The translations under genes were made by a program, and so were the position numbers. Of a stretch of DNA of 64,000 nucleotides, positions 53,508-63,120 are shown piece after piece. The notes under the pieces were generated by a model. The model made no database searches. It was not told where the DNA came from and saw only the letters and a list, made by a program, of their open reading frames with translations. Source of the DNA: Thiotrichaceae bacterium (lineage in GTDB: Bacteria > Pseudomonadota > Gammaproteobacteria > Thiotrichales > Thiotrichaceae); the NCBI GenBank assembly GCA_026991755.1, contig JALXAX010000074.1, forward strand, positions 1 through 64,000. Direction: 5' to 3'. Numbering within the stretch: position 1 is the first letter of the stretch; each line of letters starts with the position of its first letter.

Positions 53508-54728
53508 TTACAATTCGCCCGTGCGTAAAAAGCGTCTTTTTTCCCACGGCCAGATATACTGTTTTTTCTCGACCATTTCATGTAGCTCATCGTCCATTTT
53601 CCAATGTCCAGCAGCAATCACACCTAGTAAACGACCCTGATTTAGCACCAGTTTGCGATATACCATTTGCTTAATGTCTCGGTACATCACTTCTTTATTG
53701 CTCATCGCACCTTCACCATTATCACCAATACTCAAGATCGGGTAATCAACCACTTTTAACCGAGTAGTAGCGGTAGAGCCTTTATAGTTAGCGCTTTTTC
53801 CCGCAATATTTGTTGCTAGTACTTCAGCTTGCTCAAAGCCAGGTTTTGACAGGCCGTAGATACGCCCGCCATACTCTGCACATTCGCCAATAGCATGAAT
53901 ATTAAGAGCATTAGTTTGTAGCTTGTGGTCAACCACAATCCCCTGGTTAACGTGTATTTTATTGTCTATCGCTAGTTGAACATTAGGTCTAATACCAATG
54001 GTAGTAATTACCGTGTCACAAGGAATAATTTCACCATCATTCAAGGTGACGCTTTCAACTTTTGATTCACCATTAATACAAACTACATGCCTACGCTTAC
54101 GTACTTTAATGCCCAAGTCATCAAGGTATAGTCTCAGGTAAACTGAAGCATGATCATCAAGTTGACGATGCATTAAGCGAGTGCTGTGTTCAATGATAGT
54201 GACTTTAGTGTTATGTCGGCTCATCGCGTACGACACATCCAAACCAATCTGGCTGCCACCGATAACTACCGTGTTTCGGCTTGCCATTTGACGACTTTTT
54301 AGTGACTCAACATCAAAAATATTACGAAAAGAAAATACATTTTTCAGGCTAGTGCCTTCTACCTCTAGCTTGCGAGCTGTGGAGCCTATTGCCAATACTA
54401 ATTTTTTATAAGTATGTTGGATGCCAAGGCTATCGGTCACTTCGCCTGCATCTTTGTCGATACTAACAATGGCATTATTTAGAAAAATCTCTACGTTATC
54501 GACAAGAGGAAGTTGAGTGGATTGATGGATGACATCTTCAGATAACTCGCCAGCGAGCATTTTTGTGAGATCTTCACGCCGATAAGGCTGGCGTTCTTCT
54601 CCACCAAATATTTTGATGTGAATATCGGGGCTTCTTTTTAACAACTCATGTACAAAATGTACGCCCACTGACCCTGTTCCGATAATGATGATGGGTAAGT
54701 CTTTGCGGGGAGTCGTATTCAATGGCAT
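53508..54728 (-). CDS. FAD/NAD(P)-dependent oxidoreductase (rubredoxin reductase-like)
   Basis: 406 residues, two Rossmann dinucleotide folds. The FAD motif IIIIGTGSVGVHFV is near residue 15, and VVIGGSQIGLDVSYAMSRH is the NAD(P)-binding fold near 155. GEC in HAIGECAEYGG is the FAD-contact end of the family. Resembles rubredoxin-NAD(+) reductase or small nitrite-reductase-like flavoproteins. The electron acceptor is unknown, and no rubredoxin lies next to it. The sequence AGGAA ends 1 nt before ATG. Confidence 0.88.
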   Translation of the reverse strand: MPLNTTPRKDLPIIIIGTGSVGVHFVHELLKRSPDIHIKIFGGEERQPYRREDLTKMLAGELSEDVIHQSTQLPLVDNVEIFLNNAIVSIDKDAGEVTDSLGIQHTYKKLVLAIGSTARKLEVEGTSLKNVFSFRNIFDVESLKSRQMASRNTVVIGGSQIGLDVSYAMSRHNTKVTIIEHSTRLMHRQLDDHASVYLRLYLDDLGIKVRKRRHVVCINGESKVESVTLNDGEIIPCDTVITTIGIRPNVQLAIDNKIHVNQGIVVDHKLQTNALNIHAIGECAEYGGRIYGLSKPGFEQAEVLATNIAGKSANYKGSTATTRLKVVDYPILSIGDNGEGAMSNKEVMYRDIKQMVYRKLVLNQGRLLGVIAAGHWKMDDELHEMVEKKQYIWPWEKRRFLRTGEL

Positions 54729-54840
54729 TTCCTATTTGAGTGCAAAAGAGATTTGCGGAAGCTCTATATTGCTGAAGCTCTATAAAAAATATAGCACCTC
54801 TATAAAATAAAGCATGAAATAAATCAGGAAAAGGTCTCTA

Positions 54841-55707
54841 TTAGTCATTTGTCGTCGGGTAGCTTCTTATACGAAGAAAACTGGCAAACCGAGGGATGCT
54901 ATTTTTTGTTAGACCGTAATACTTGTAAGTAATTAGTGACTTAATAGGCGGTGGGTTCTGTCGTTGCTTATCACTAAAGCCACTGCCTATTTTAAAGCGT
55001 TGTCCTTGCTTATTTTCTAGTAATAAAGCACCTAACATTCCTTTGTATTTACCTTTGCCTTCAATGTGTGAGATGACGGTAGCTTCGGCATCCTGATAAC
55101 GTTTTACTTTTAATAACACATCACTACGACCTGTTTGGTACGGTGCATCAGCTAAATGCATCATTAATCCTTCTGCTCCTTGTTGGGTGAGGTGGTTGAG
55201 CTTTTTGATAAGTGCATCGTGGTCAGGCAGGTGAAACTGATCAATCAACTGGAGATAAGGACTTTTATGGATTGAGAGCAGAGACTTCATCTTATTGACC
55301 CGTTCGCTAAAAGAGCCTGTTGCATTAGGTAATTCAAAAACCATATAACGGATCTTTTTCCATTCTGCATCAATCGGCTGATCTTTACGAACCGTGCTAA
55401 TGATGGCTTCAAATTGACCCCGTGCAATCCACAGTTCACCATCTAATGACTGTGTTGGAAAGTCTGCTAAAAACCAAGCAGGAGCATGGTAAACATTGCC
55501 TTGCCGAGAAACTAATTGCTTGCCATCCCATAACGCACGAACACCGTCATACTTCTCACTAATTAAATAGTCGCTGACATCAATAGCCTGCTCATTTTTC
55601 TGATACGTTTTGGCGAGTAACAAGTCAGGAGAAGCGGCAAATACACTTGAAGCACAAAGAACGGCTACGAATAAGTAAGTCACTTGTATTAATTTGGAAA
55701 ACATCAT
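54841..55707 (-). CDS. ligE: Exported ATP-dependent DNA ligase (Lig E type)
   Basis: 288 residues from ATG 55707; the longer frame begins with TTG. Signal peptide (about 6-24, LFVAVLCASSVFA) shows export to the periplasm. The adenylation Lys lies in SEKYDGVRALWDGK (motif I, KxDG), with SLDGELW (motif III), ELPNATG (motif IIIa), EGLMMHLADA (motif IV) and LKVKRYQDAE (motif V). An OB-fold domain follows. These minimal ligases occur in naturally competent or biofilm-forming gammaproteobacteria and are thought to act on extracellular or incoming DNA. Confidence 0.93.
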   Translation of the reverse strand: MMFSKLIQVTYLFVAVLCASSVFAASPDLLLAKTYQKNEQAIDVSDYLISEKYDGVRALWDGKQLVSRQGNVYHAPAWFLADFPTQSLDGELWIARGQFEAIISTVRKDQPIDAEWKKIRYMVFELPNATGSFSERVNKMKSLLSIHKSPYLQLIDQFHLPDHDALIKKLNHLTQQGAEGLMMHLADAPYQTGRSDVLLKVKRYQDAEATVISHIEGKGKYKGMLGALLLENKQGQRFKIGSGFSDKQRQNPPPIKSLITYKYYGLTKNSIPRFASFLRIRSYPTTND

Positions 55708-55917
55708 TGGGTGAGAATATCTCAAATAGTAACAACACTATAGTGTGGAGGGGATGAGTGGATAGAGCGTTCAACCTCACAAAAAACAGGTCATTTTTAT
55801 GACAAATATCATCTAAAATATATTAATCCTATTAATTCCAAGTTATATTTACCTGATAGCTATAAAAAAACACCCCGTAAAACCTTTACATGTTCACCCA
55901 TTCTTGGAGGAAAACCT

Positions 55918-56169
55918 ATGAGTTCCAATGACTCTTATTGGCAAGCGAACTTAAAGCTCATGTTCTTTTGTCTGGCGATATGGTTTATCGTCTCGTTTCT
56001 ATTCGGCATTCTCTTAGTCGATCAACTTAATGCATTTCGCATCGGTGGTTACAAACTAGGTTTCTGGTTTGCCCAACAAGGTTCTATCTACACGTTTGTA
56101 GCCTTAATTTTCTTTTATTCATGGCGCATGAATAAACTCGATCGTAAATACGACGTTCACGAAGAATAA
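55918..56169 (+). CDS. DUF4212 small subunit of sodium/solute symporter
   Basis: 83 residues with two membrane helices (about 15-35 and 55-75). The length, YWQANLKLMFFCLAIWF, and GFWFAQQGSIYTFVALIFFY are the DUF4212 pattern. Proteins of this kind precede and probably assist the large symporter. Strong GGAGG ribosome site. 11 nt to the next gene. Confidence 0.93.
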   Translation: MSSNDSYWQANLKLMFFCLAIWFIVSFLFGILLVDQLNAFRIGGYKLGFWFAQQGSIYTFVALIFFYSWRMNKLDRKYDVHEE

Positions 56170-56180
56170 GGGGAATAGAA

Positions 56181-57920
56181 ATGGATTTAGATCTTAAAAC
56201 ATTAACGTATATTGTTGTATTCAGTACTTTTGCACTGTATTTCGCTATTGCCTGGTGGGCGCGCGCGTCGACCACTAGTGATTTCTATGTAGCTAACAAA
56301 GGTATTCACCCTGTCTTAAACGGTATGGCGACAGGCGCAGATTGGATGAGTGCAGCATCCTTTATCTCAATGGCAGGCTTAATTGCTTTCCTAGGTTATG
56401 GTGGCTCGGTCTTCTTGATGGGCTGGACAGGTGGTTATGTACTACTTGCCATGTTACTTGCACCTTACCTGCGTAAATATGGCAAGTTTACTGTGCCAGA
56501 ATTTATCGGTGATCGTTTTTACTCAAAAACGGCTCGTATGGTAGCGGTAGCTTGTTTAATCATTGCTTCGCTGACGTATATCATCGGACAAATGAAAGGC
56601 GTAGGTGTAGCCTTCTCCCGTTTCCTTGAGTTGCCGTTTGCGCAAGGCCTTGGAATTGGCATGTTCGTGGTTTGGGTTTACGCGGTACTAGGTGGCATGA
56701 AAGGTATTACCTATACACAGATTGCTCAATACTGTGTGTTGATCTTTGCTTACACTGTTCCTGCTGTATTTATCTCATTACAGTTGACGGGCAACCCTAT
56801 CCCACAAATTGGATTAGGTAGCAAAATGATCGATGGCTCAGATATGTATCTGCTTGATAAGCTAGACCTGATTGTCTCAGACCTTGGCTTTAAAGAATAC
56901 ACCACTGCCAAGCTCGGTAGCACACTCAACATGTTTGCTTATACCTTATCGCTAATGATCGGAACAGCTGGTTTACCGCACGTTATTATGCGTTTTTTCA
57001 CCGTATCTTCAGTTAAAGCGGCACGTTCTTCAGCAGGTTGGGCATTAGTCTTTATTGCATTACTTTACACCGTAGCTCCAGCAGTAGGTGCAATGGCTAG
57101 ATTGAATCTAATCCACACTATTCAACCAGCCGATGGCGGAAATCTGGTATACGAACAACGTCCAGACTGGTTTAAAAATTGGGAAACAACAGGCCTGTTA
57201 AAGTTTGAAGATAAAAATGGTGATGGCAAAGTCCAATATACAGCGGATAAAGAAGCTAACGAAGTGGTTAAGGTAGACCGTGACATCATGGTTCTAGCGA
57301 ACCCTGAAATTGCCAAACTACCTAACTGGGTTATCGCATTAGTAGCCGCAGGTGGCTTAGCAGCAGCGCTATCAACCGCAGCAGGATTACTGTTAGCGAT
57401 ATCCTCCTCCATCTCGCATGACTTGATGAAGGGCATCTTTGTACCCAATATATCGGAGAAGTCAGAGTTGCTGTCCAGTCGGATAGTGATGACCATAGCC
57501 GTGCTGGTGGCTGGCTATCTGGGGCTGAATCCGCCAGGGTTTGCCGCAGGAACGGTAGCCTTGGCCTTTGGTTTGGCAGCATCCTCCATCTTCCCCGCCT
57601 TAATGATGGGTATCTTCTCCAAACGTGTTACTGCAAAAGCAGCCATTGCAGGAATGATAGCGGGTATCGGAGTGACGTTACTGTATGTATTCCAGCATCA
57701 CGGCATCATGTTTATCAAAGGAACCGAATTCCTTGGTGGCATGGAAAAGAACTGGTTCATGGGAATTGATCCTAAAGCCTTTGGTTCGGTCGGTGCATTG
57801 GTTAACTTTGCAGTAGCTATGCTGATAACTAACCTAAGTAGCGAACGTCCACCTGAGCATATTCAACATATGGTTGAAGATATTCGTGTACCTCGTGGTA
57901 CGGGTGCGGCAAGTCATTAA
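56181..57920 (+). CDS. Sodium:solute symporter (VC_2705 subfamily, ActP-related)
   Basis: 579 residues, about 13 membrane helices, SSS family. GADWMSAASFISMAG and GWTGGYVLLAMLLAPYLR in the first part and LALLYTVAPAVGAMARL-type helices are standard. A soluble insert (about 320-365) contains FEDKNGDGKVQYTADKE, an EF-hand-like stretch. It probably imports an organic acid such as acetate or lactate with Na+. The gene follows DUF4212 with GGGG ribosome site. A strong terminator follows. The D-lactate-type dehydrogenase at 59266 lies near and might use an imported substrate. Confidence 0.92.
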   Translation: MDLDLKTLTYIVVFSTFALYFAIAWWARASTTSDFYVANKGIHPVLNGMATGADWMSAASFISMAGLIAFLGYGGSVFLMGWTGGYVLLAMLLAPYLRKYGKFTVPEFIGDRFYSKTARMVAVACLIIASLTYIIGQMKGVGVAFSRFLELPFAQGLGIGMFVVWVYAVLGGMKGITYTQIAQYCVLIFAYTVPAVFISLQLTGNPIPQIGLGSKMIDGSDMYLLDKLDLIVSDLGFKEYTTAKLGSTLNMFAYTLSLMIGTAGLPHVIMRFFTVSSVKAARSSAGWALVFIALLYTVAPAVGAMARLNLIHTIQPADGGNLVYEQRPDWFKNWETTGLLKFEDKNGDGKVQYTADKEANEVVKVDRDIMVLANPEIAKLPNWVIALVAAGGLAAALSTAAGLLLAISSSISHDLMKGIFVPNISEKSELLSSRIVMTIAVLVAGYLGLNPPGFAAGTVALAFGLAASSIFPALMMGIFSKRVTAKAAIAGMIAGIGVTLLYVFQHHGIMFIKGTEFLGGMEKNWFMGIDPKAFGSVGALVNFAVAMLITNLSSERPPEHIQHMVEDIRVPRGTGAASH

Positions 57921-57954
57921 TGGTTGTTAGTAACAACTAGTTAAAGACTTAAAA

Positions 57955-57986
57955 AGGCTTCTTATTCTTAATAAGGAGCCTTTTTT
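57955..57986 (+). terminator. Rho-independent terminator of the symporter operon
   Basis: aaggcttcttatt pairs with aataaggagcctt (one G-T wobble) around a short loop, followed by six T. It starts 34 nt after the stop. Confidence 0.95.
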
Positions 57987-58081
57987 ATGAGTGATATTAT
58001 TGCTCTAATAATAGCTTTATGTTACGTTTTAGATGCGTATTAACAATGCGCATACGCCGCAAAGAAACGAAGGTGAAAATA

Positions 58082-58327
58082 ATGCTAAGTGTGTATGATA
58101 AAAAAGCAGATAAAAAAGCAACAAACTTAAGTATAAACAATGACTTGCTTTTTAAGGCTAAACGGTTGAAGATTAACTTATCGGCAACATTGGAGCAAGC
58201 CCTAGAAAATGAGTTACGTGATAGGGAGCGTGAAAACTGGAGTAAGCATAATAAACAAGCTATCAAACAGCTCAATAAGTTAGCTGATGAAAATGGCTTG
58301 TTTTCTGACTCATACAGGAAAGTTTAA
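58082..58327 (+). CDS. ccdA: CcdA-type antitoxin
   Basis: 81 residues from ATG 58082. The N-terminal ribbon-helix-helix DNA-binding part (NLSINNDLLFKAKRLKINLS) autoregulates the operon; the C-terminal ENWSKHNKQAIKQLNKLADE with GLFSDSYRKV binds the toxin. Overlaps ccdB by 1 nt (TAATG). Upstream AAGGTG as ribosome site. Confidence 0.93.
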   Translation: MLSVYDKKADKKATNLSINNDLLFKAKRLKINLSATLEQALENELRDRERENWSKHNKQAIKQLNKLADENGLFSDSYRKV

Positions 58328-58644
58328 TGAGTCAATTCATGCTGTATAGGAATGAAGATCATACTACTAATAAAGCCTATCCCTATTTTGTAGATATCCA
58401 AAATACGCTGTTAAGTGATTTAAACACACGTTTGGTGATTCCTTTATCTCATCATGCGACATTAGAAAAAACAGATGCTAAAAAACTTTGCCCCTTGATA
58501 GAGATTGAAGCAGATAGCTACGTTTTATTAACCCATCAAATAACATCAGTCCCAAGATCGATTTTAAAGACGGAAGTCCATTCAATTGAATCATATCGTT
58601 ACCAGATATTGGATGCATTGGATATGCTCGTTTCAGGAATCTAA
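58327..58644 (+). CDS. ccdB: CcdB-type gyrase toxin
   Basis: 105 residues. MSQFMLYRNEDHTTNKAYPY and FVDIQNTLLSDLNTRLVIPL match the CcdB fold; LLTHQITSVPRSIL also fits. The C-terminal tail is LDMLVSGI where plasmid F CcdB ends in FWGI. From memory, CcdB of Vibrio fischeri also lacks the Trp and is active, so activity here is plausible. Known CcdB traps DNA gyrase. Chromosomal module; stands between a symporter and a hypothetical gene. Confidence 0.93.
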   Translation: MSQFMLYRNEDHTTNKAYPYFVDIQNTLLSDLNTRLVIPLSHHATLEKTDAKKLCPLIEIEADSYVLLTHQITSVPRSILKTEVHSIESYRYQILDALDMLVSGI

Positions 58645-58666
58645 CTGAGTCCTAAGCAAGGAACCC

Positions 58667-59086
58667 ATGAACAAACACAAAAAACTAGCTTTGATCGTAG
58701 CTCCTTTCTTGCTAATAGGTGGCTATGTAGCTGCTGATTACTACGCTGCAGCACAAGCTAGAGCCGAAATGGATAATAAAGCAGGTCGCTTAACAACGGT
58801 TGATGGTTGTAATCTGCAAGTAAACAAGTGCACCTTGCAAAAAGGCAACCTGGAAATGAAATTGATGCTAGACCCTGACGATCAACATCAATTATTACTG
58901 ATATCTAATGAGGCCTTGGAAGGTGTGAGCCTTGCTTTGGATAATACAGAACCCGCCAAAATGACACTAAACGGTGATAATCAACATTGGAAAATAGGCT
59001 TAACGGCTCCTGTTAAAGCAAACACTACTTTGAAACTGGTCACCTCAATCAATGAAGTTTTGTATTTTATTGAAATAGGCGAATAA
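58667..59086 (+). CDS. Exported hypothetical protein
   Basis: 139 residues. N-terminal membrane segment or signal (about 6-24, LALIVAPFLLIGGYVAADYY), then a periplasmic-type beta domain (VDGCNLQVNKCTLQKGNLEM, two Cys close by). A repeat of beta strands (LLLISNEALEGVSLALDN, WKIGLTAPVKANTTLKLVTS) follows. I recognise no family. It follows ccdB by 22 nt with AAGGA ribosome site, and may be co-transcribed. Confidence 0.7.
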   Translation: MNKHKKLALIVAPFLLIGGYVAADYYAAAQARAEMDNKAGRLTTVDGCNLQVNKCTLQKGNLEMKLMLDPDDQHQLLLISNEALEGVSLALDNTEPAKMTLNGDNQHWKIGLTAPVKANTTLKLVTSINEVLYFIEIGE

Positions 59087-59098
59087 GTATTATCAAGC

Positions 59099-59121
59099 GT
59101 AGGATGTGTTAAGCCGTAGCG
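59099..59121. repeat. Short copy of a REP-like word
   Basis: gtaggatgtgttaagccgta resembles the right end (in reverse) of the elements after the cold-shock gene (cttaacgcatcctac). A single arm only, in the 180-bp gap before the dehydrogenase gene. Confidence 0.4.
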
Positions 59122-59265
59122 TATGCATTCTGTCTCGTCTTAGTACACTGCGACCTCAGTTGCAGTGATCTAGCGTTTTGTTAAGAACAAAAGCGAATAG
59201 CCGCTATATTTGCATGTTTGGTTCAGATGCATACAATGCAAGCTTGAAACCAATCTTGAAATCTC

Positions 59266-62200
59266 ATGAGCATTAAACCGCCTATTAGGGAAATACCCTA
59301 TAACTACACCTCTTTTTCTGATCGAGAAATCGTTCTACGTCTGTTAGGCGCACGCGCTTGGGAAATCCTTGAGCAACTTCGAAACAAGCGCAGTACAGGG
59401 CTTTCTGCACACATGTTGTTGGAAATGCTAGGCGATATGTGGATTGTTAAACGTAACCCCTATATCCAAGATGATCTGCTCAATAACCAACGACGTTTAG
59501 TCTCCTTAGTGGGCACGATGCAAGAGCGGATTGAGCGCATACGAAGCCGTGCCGACGGCAACGATTTAGCGCTTGAATTGATTGATATTGTTGATCAATC
59601 CGTGGGGGATTTCGCGGCATGGTTTCCCCCCTATAAAGAGTTGCGTAAAAAAGCCCTAAAAGCCTTTACCGCAATTACCTCCAAAAACAATGTGAGTTTT
59701 GACGGCTTATCACGGGTTTCACATGTCACCGATGCAACAGACTGGCGGGTAGAGCTACCGTTTGTAGTGCTAACTCCCGATACCGAAGCGGAAATTGCAG
59801 CCTTGGTTGATGCCAGTATTAAACTAGGCCTAACGGTTATCCCGCGAGGCGGTGGTACGGGTTACACGGGTGGTGCTATTCCACTTCATGCCAAGTCGGT
59901 CGTCATTAATACAGAAAAGTTAGAATCTATTTCTGAAGTTATTTACCGTGATGATATCGTCGCAGGCAATCAAGTACCAGTGGTTGAATCGGGCGCTGGT
60001 GTGGTAACTAGGCGAATCTCTGATATTGCGGGTTTGCACGGCTTGGTCTTTGCAGTTGATCCCACTTCGCAAGATGCCTCAACCATTGGTGGCAATGTGT
60101 CGATGAATGCAGGCGGAAAAAAGGCAGTACTTTGGGGTACAACCTTAGATAACCTTGTTTCCTGGCGCATGGTAACGCCTGATGCTAAGTGGCTTGAAGT
60201 TAAACGACTTGATCATAATCTCGGTAAAATTCACGAACAAGAAAACGTCTCTTTTGAAGTTACTCGTTTCAAAGCGGATGGCACAACACCTATGGGTGAA
60301 GCTGAAGTGATGACCTTTAAGGGCAAATTCTTCCGTAAAGAAGGCTTGGGTAAAGATGTAACCGACAAGTTTTTAGGTGGACTGCCAGGTATTCAAAAAG
60401 AAGGCTGTGATGGTCTGATTACCTCAGCAAAATTCATCCTGCATCGTATGCCCGAAAAAGTGCGTACCGTGTGTATGGAATTTTATGGTACGGATTTGCA
60501 CGAAGCCGTGCCTGCCATTGTGGAAATTAAAGACTATTTAGATGGCAACCCAAATGTCATGCTATCAGGCTTGGAACACTTGGATGAGCGCTATGTAAAA
60601 GCGGTTAAATACACACCGAAAAGTGCTAGAAGAGCGCTACCCAAAATGGTGTTAATTGCTGATATCGTATCGGATGATGAGCAGCATGTAGTGGATGCCA
60701 CCTCCGAAGTCTTGCGTCTAGCTAAAGCTCGTCAAGCAGAAGGCTTTATTGCCATTAGCCCCGAAGCACGTCGTCAATTCTGGTTAGATAGAGCACGTAC
60801 CGCCGCCATTGCAGCGCATACCAATGCCTTCAAAATAAACGAAGATGTGGTCATCCCATTACATAACCTGGCTGCATATAGCGAAGGTATTGAGCGGATT
60901 AATATTCGTTTGTCGATCAGTAATAAACTCAAGCTCATCGAGCAAATACTGGAAATCTTACAAGGTGATATGCCAGAGCTACGCAGCTTACCTGACTATG
61001 AAGCCAGTGAAGAAAATGATGCCCTGTTGGAAGATAAAATCTCAACCGCTAGGGACTATCTACATAGCGTAAAAACTCGCTGGCAGACGATTATAGAAAA
61101 TGTCGATGCACCCGTTGAGCGGTTTAAAGATTTGCTTGACCAGCCTGCAAGTGAAGCAATAAAAGAAGGCGACAAGCTGATTAACTTGCTGTTGCGCCGT
61201 GACTTACGCATTTCTTACCATAAAGAAATAAGACAACCTTTGAATGATATGTTCACAGGCCGAGGTATGACACCTCTGTGCGATAAAATAACCAATGCGC
61301 ATCAAAAAGTGCTATCCAGCCGCTTGTTTATTGCACTACATATGCACGCGGGTGATGGCAACGTACATACCAATATCCCTGTGAATTCAAATGATTACAA
61401 AATGATGCATGAGGCGGAAGGCGTTGTGGATGAAGTCATGGTGTTGGCGCTAGGGCTGGACGGTGTGATCTCGGGTGAGCACGGAATTGGTCTTACCAAG
61501 ATGCAATATCAGGATGAAAATACCACTCAAGCATTTGCAGAATACAAGCAACAAGTTGACCCAAAAGGCCATTTTAACCGTGGCAAACTTATGCCAGGTT
61601 CTGGCTTACAAGATGCCTATACGCCTTCGCTTAGATTGGTTGAGCGAGAAGCTTTGTTGCTAGAGCATAATGCACTAGGTGAGCTAAATGACGATATCAA
61701 AGACTGTTTGCGCTGTGGCAAGTGTAAGCCTGTTTGTAACACGCATAACCCTCGTTCTAACTTGCTTTACTCACCCAGAAATAAGATTTTAGCCACAGGC
61801 TTAATGATCGAAGCCTTTATGTACGAAGAGCAAACTCAACGTGGTATTTCTTTACGTCATTTCGCTGAGATGAATGATGTGGCGGATCACTGCACCGTCT
61901 GCCATAAATGCTTTAACCCTTGCCCCGTCAATATAGATTTTGGTGATGTAACGGTGCGTATGAGAAATATCCTGCGCAATCGAGGCAAGAAAAAATTCAA
62001 CCCAATTACATGGGCCTCAATGACATTCCTAAATGTCAAAGATCCCCGTACTATCAAATTAATGCGCTTGGGGTTAATTCGGTTTGGTTATAAAGGCCAG
62101 AGGCTAGGCCATAGCCTTTTCAAAAAACTAGGCTGGCTCAAGGGCGAGCAACCCGCTATCACAACGGGTAAACCTACTATTCAAGAATATGTGGTGCAGT

Positions 62201-63111
62201 TTGTTAAGAACCCACTACCTAAAGATGTGCCCGCCAGAACAACTAGAGCCATGTTAGGGCTGGAAGATAATAAAATTGTACCCATTTTCCACCCATCTAA
62301 TAAAGAAACCGATAATAACGATGCGGTCTTCTATTTCCCTGGTTGTGGTTCGGAGCGATTATTTAGTGAAGTTGGCATAGCGACTTTGGCAATGCTCAGT
62401 GAGGCGGGTGCAACCACGGTGCTGCCGCCAGGTTATTTGTGTTGTGGCTATCCGCAAAATGCATCAGGTGATACGGATAAAGGGACGCAAATCTCAACTG
62501 AAAATAGAGTGTTATTCCATCGGATTGCTAATGCACTACAGTACTTAGAAATTAAGACAGTAATCGTGTCGTGCGGAACCTGTTTGGATCAGTTGCTTAA
62601 ATACGAGTTTGAGAAAATCTTCCCGGGATGTCGCTTGCTAGATATTCATGAATACTTATTAGAAAAAGACATCAAACTAGAAGGCGCAACGGGCGTTCAA
62701 TACTTGTACCACGATCCTTGCCACTCGCCCATAAAAACCATGTCGCCGATTAAAATGACTTCTGATTTAATGGGTAGCGAACTCTTATTATCAGACCGCT
62801 GTTGTGGCGAAGCAGGGACGTTTGCTGTCAGTCGTCCTGATATTTCAAGCCAACTACGTTTTCGTAAAGAAGAAGAAATTCGTAAAGGTATCAACGCACA
62901 TACAGGCGAAGATAATGTCATTAATGGCAATGTGAAAATGCTAACCAACTGCCCAGCCTGCCAACAAGGGTTGTCACGCTACGCCGATTCAACGGGTATT
63001 GATACCGATTACATCGTAGTCGAAATGGCGAACGAGCTACTAGGTGATGGTTGGCAAGACCGATTTGTAGAACAATCGACTCAGGATGGTATTGAGAAAG
63101 TCTTGCTATAA
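59266..63111 (+). CDS. DUF3683 FAD-linked oxidase / Fe-S oxidoreductase fusion (D-lactate dehydrogenase-like)
   Basis: 1281 residues. Domains: DUF3683 (about 1-110); FAD-binding PCMH (about 160-320, IPRGGGTGYTGGAIPL and DPTSQDASTIGGNVSMNAG); FAD-oxidase C-terminal (about 390-790, HMHAGDGNVHTNIP and GVISGEHGIGLTK); 4Fe-4S pair (CLRCGKCKPVCNTHNP, near 820; CTVCHKCFNPCPVNI, near 875); and two CCG cysteine domains (CCGYPQ, CCGEAG). This is the set of the large D-lactate dehydrogenase/glycolate oxidase-like flavoproteins. Probably feeds electrons from a 2-hydroxyacid into the respiratory chain at the inner membrane. The CCG pair resembles GlpC/HdrB. Confidence 0.93.
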   Translation: MSIKPPIREIPYNYTSFSDREIVLRLLGARAWEILEQLRNKRSTGLSAHMLLEMLGDMWIVKRNPYIQDDLLNNQRRLVSLVGTMQERIERIRSRADGNDLALELIDIVDQSVGDFAAWFPPYKELRKKALKAFTAITSKNNVSFDGLSRVSHVTDATDWRVELPFVVLTPDTEAEIAALVDASIKLGLTVIPRGGGTGYTGGAIPLHAKSVVINTEKLESISEVIYRDDIVAGNQVPVVESGAGVVTRRISDIAGLHGLVFAVDPTSQDASTIGGNVSMNAGGKKAVLWGTTLDNLVSWRMVTPDAKWLEVKRLDHNLGKIHEQENVSFEVTRFKADGTTPMGEAEVMTFKGKFFRKEGLGKDVTDKFLGGLPGIQKEGCDGLITSAKFILHRMPEKVRTVCMEFYGTDLHEAVPAIVEIKDYLDGNPNVMLSGLEHLDERYVKAVKYTPKSARRALPKMVLIADIVSDDEQHVVDATSEVLRLAKARQAEGFIAISPEARRQFWLDRARTAAIAAHTNAFKINEDVVIPLHNLAAYSEGIERINIRLSISNKLKLIEQILEILQGDMPELRSLPDYEASEENDALLEDKISTARDYLHSVKTRWQTIIENVDAPVERFKDLLDQPASEAIKEGDKLINLLLRRDLRISYHKEIRQPLNDMFTGRGMTPLCDKITNAHQKVLSSRLFIALHMHAGDGNVHTNIPVNSNDYKMMHEAEGVVDEVMVLALGLDGVISGEHGIGLTKMQYQDENTTQAFAEYKQQVDPKGHFNRGKLMPGSGLQDAYTPSLRLVEREALLLEHNALGELNDDIKDCLRCGKCKPVCNTHNPRSNLLYSPRNKILATGLMIEAFMYEEQTQRGISLRHFAEMNDVADHCTVCHKCFNPCPVNIDFGDVTVRMRNILRNRGKKKFNPITWASMTFLNVKDPRTIKLMRLGLIRFGYKGQRLGHSLFKKLGWLKGEQPAITTGKPTIQEYVVQFVKNPLPKDVPARTTRAMLGLEDNKIVPIFHPSNKETDNNDAVFYFPGCGSERLFSEVGIATLAMLSEAGATTVLPPGYLCCGYPQNASGDTDKGTQISTENRVLFHRIANALQYLEIKTVIVSCGTCLDQLLKYEFEKIFPGCRLLDIHEYLLEKDIKLEGATGVQYLYHDPCHSPIKTMSPIKMTSDLMGSELLLSDRCCGEAGTFAVSRPDISSQLRFRKEEEIRKGINAHTGEDNVINGNVKMLTNCPACQQGLSRYADSTGIDTDYIVVEMANELLGDGWQDRFVEQSTQDGIEKVLL

Positions 63112-63120
63112 ATAAACCTG

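Noticed and set aside
58327-58644. Loss of the C-terminal Trp of CcdB as a sign of inactivation
   Set aside because: Plasmid F CcdB needs its Trp, but the chromosomal Vibrio fischeri type, which this sequence resembles more, is active without it as far as I recall.
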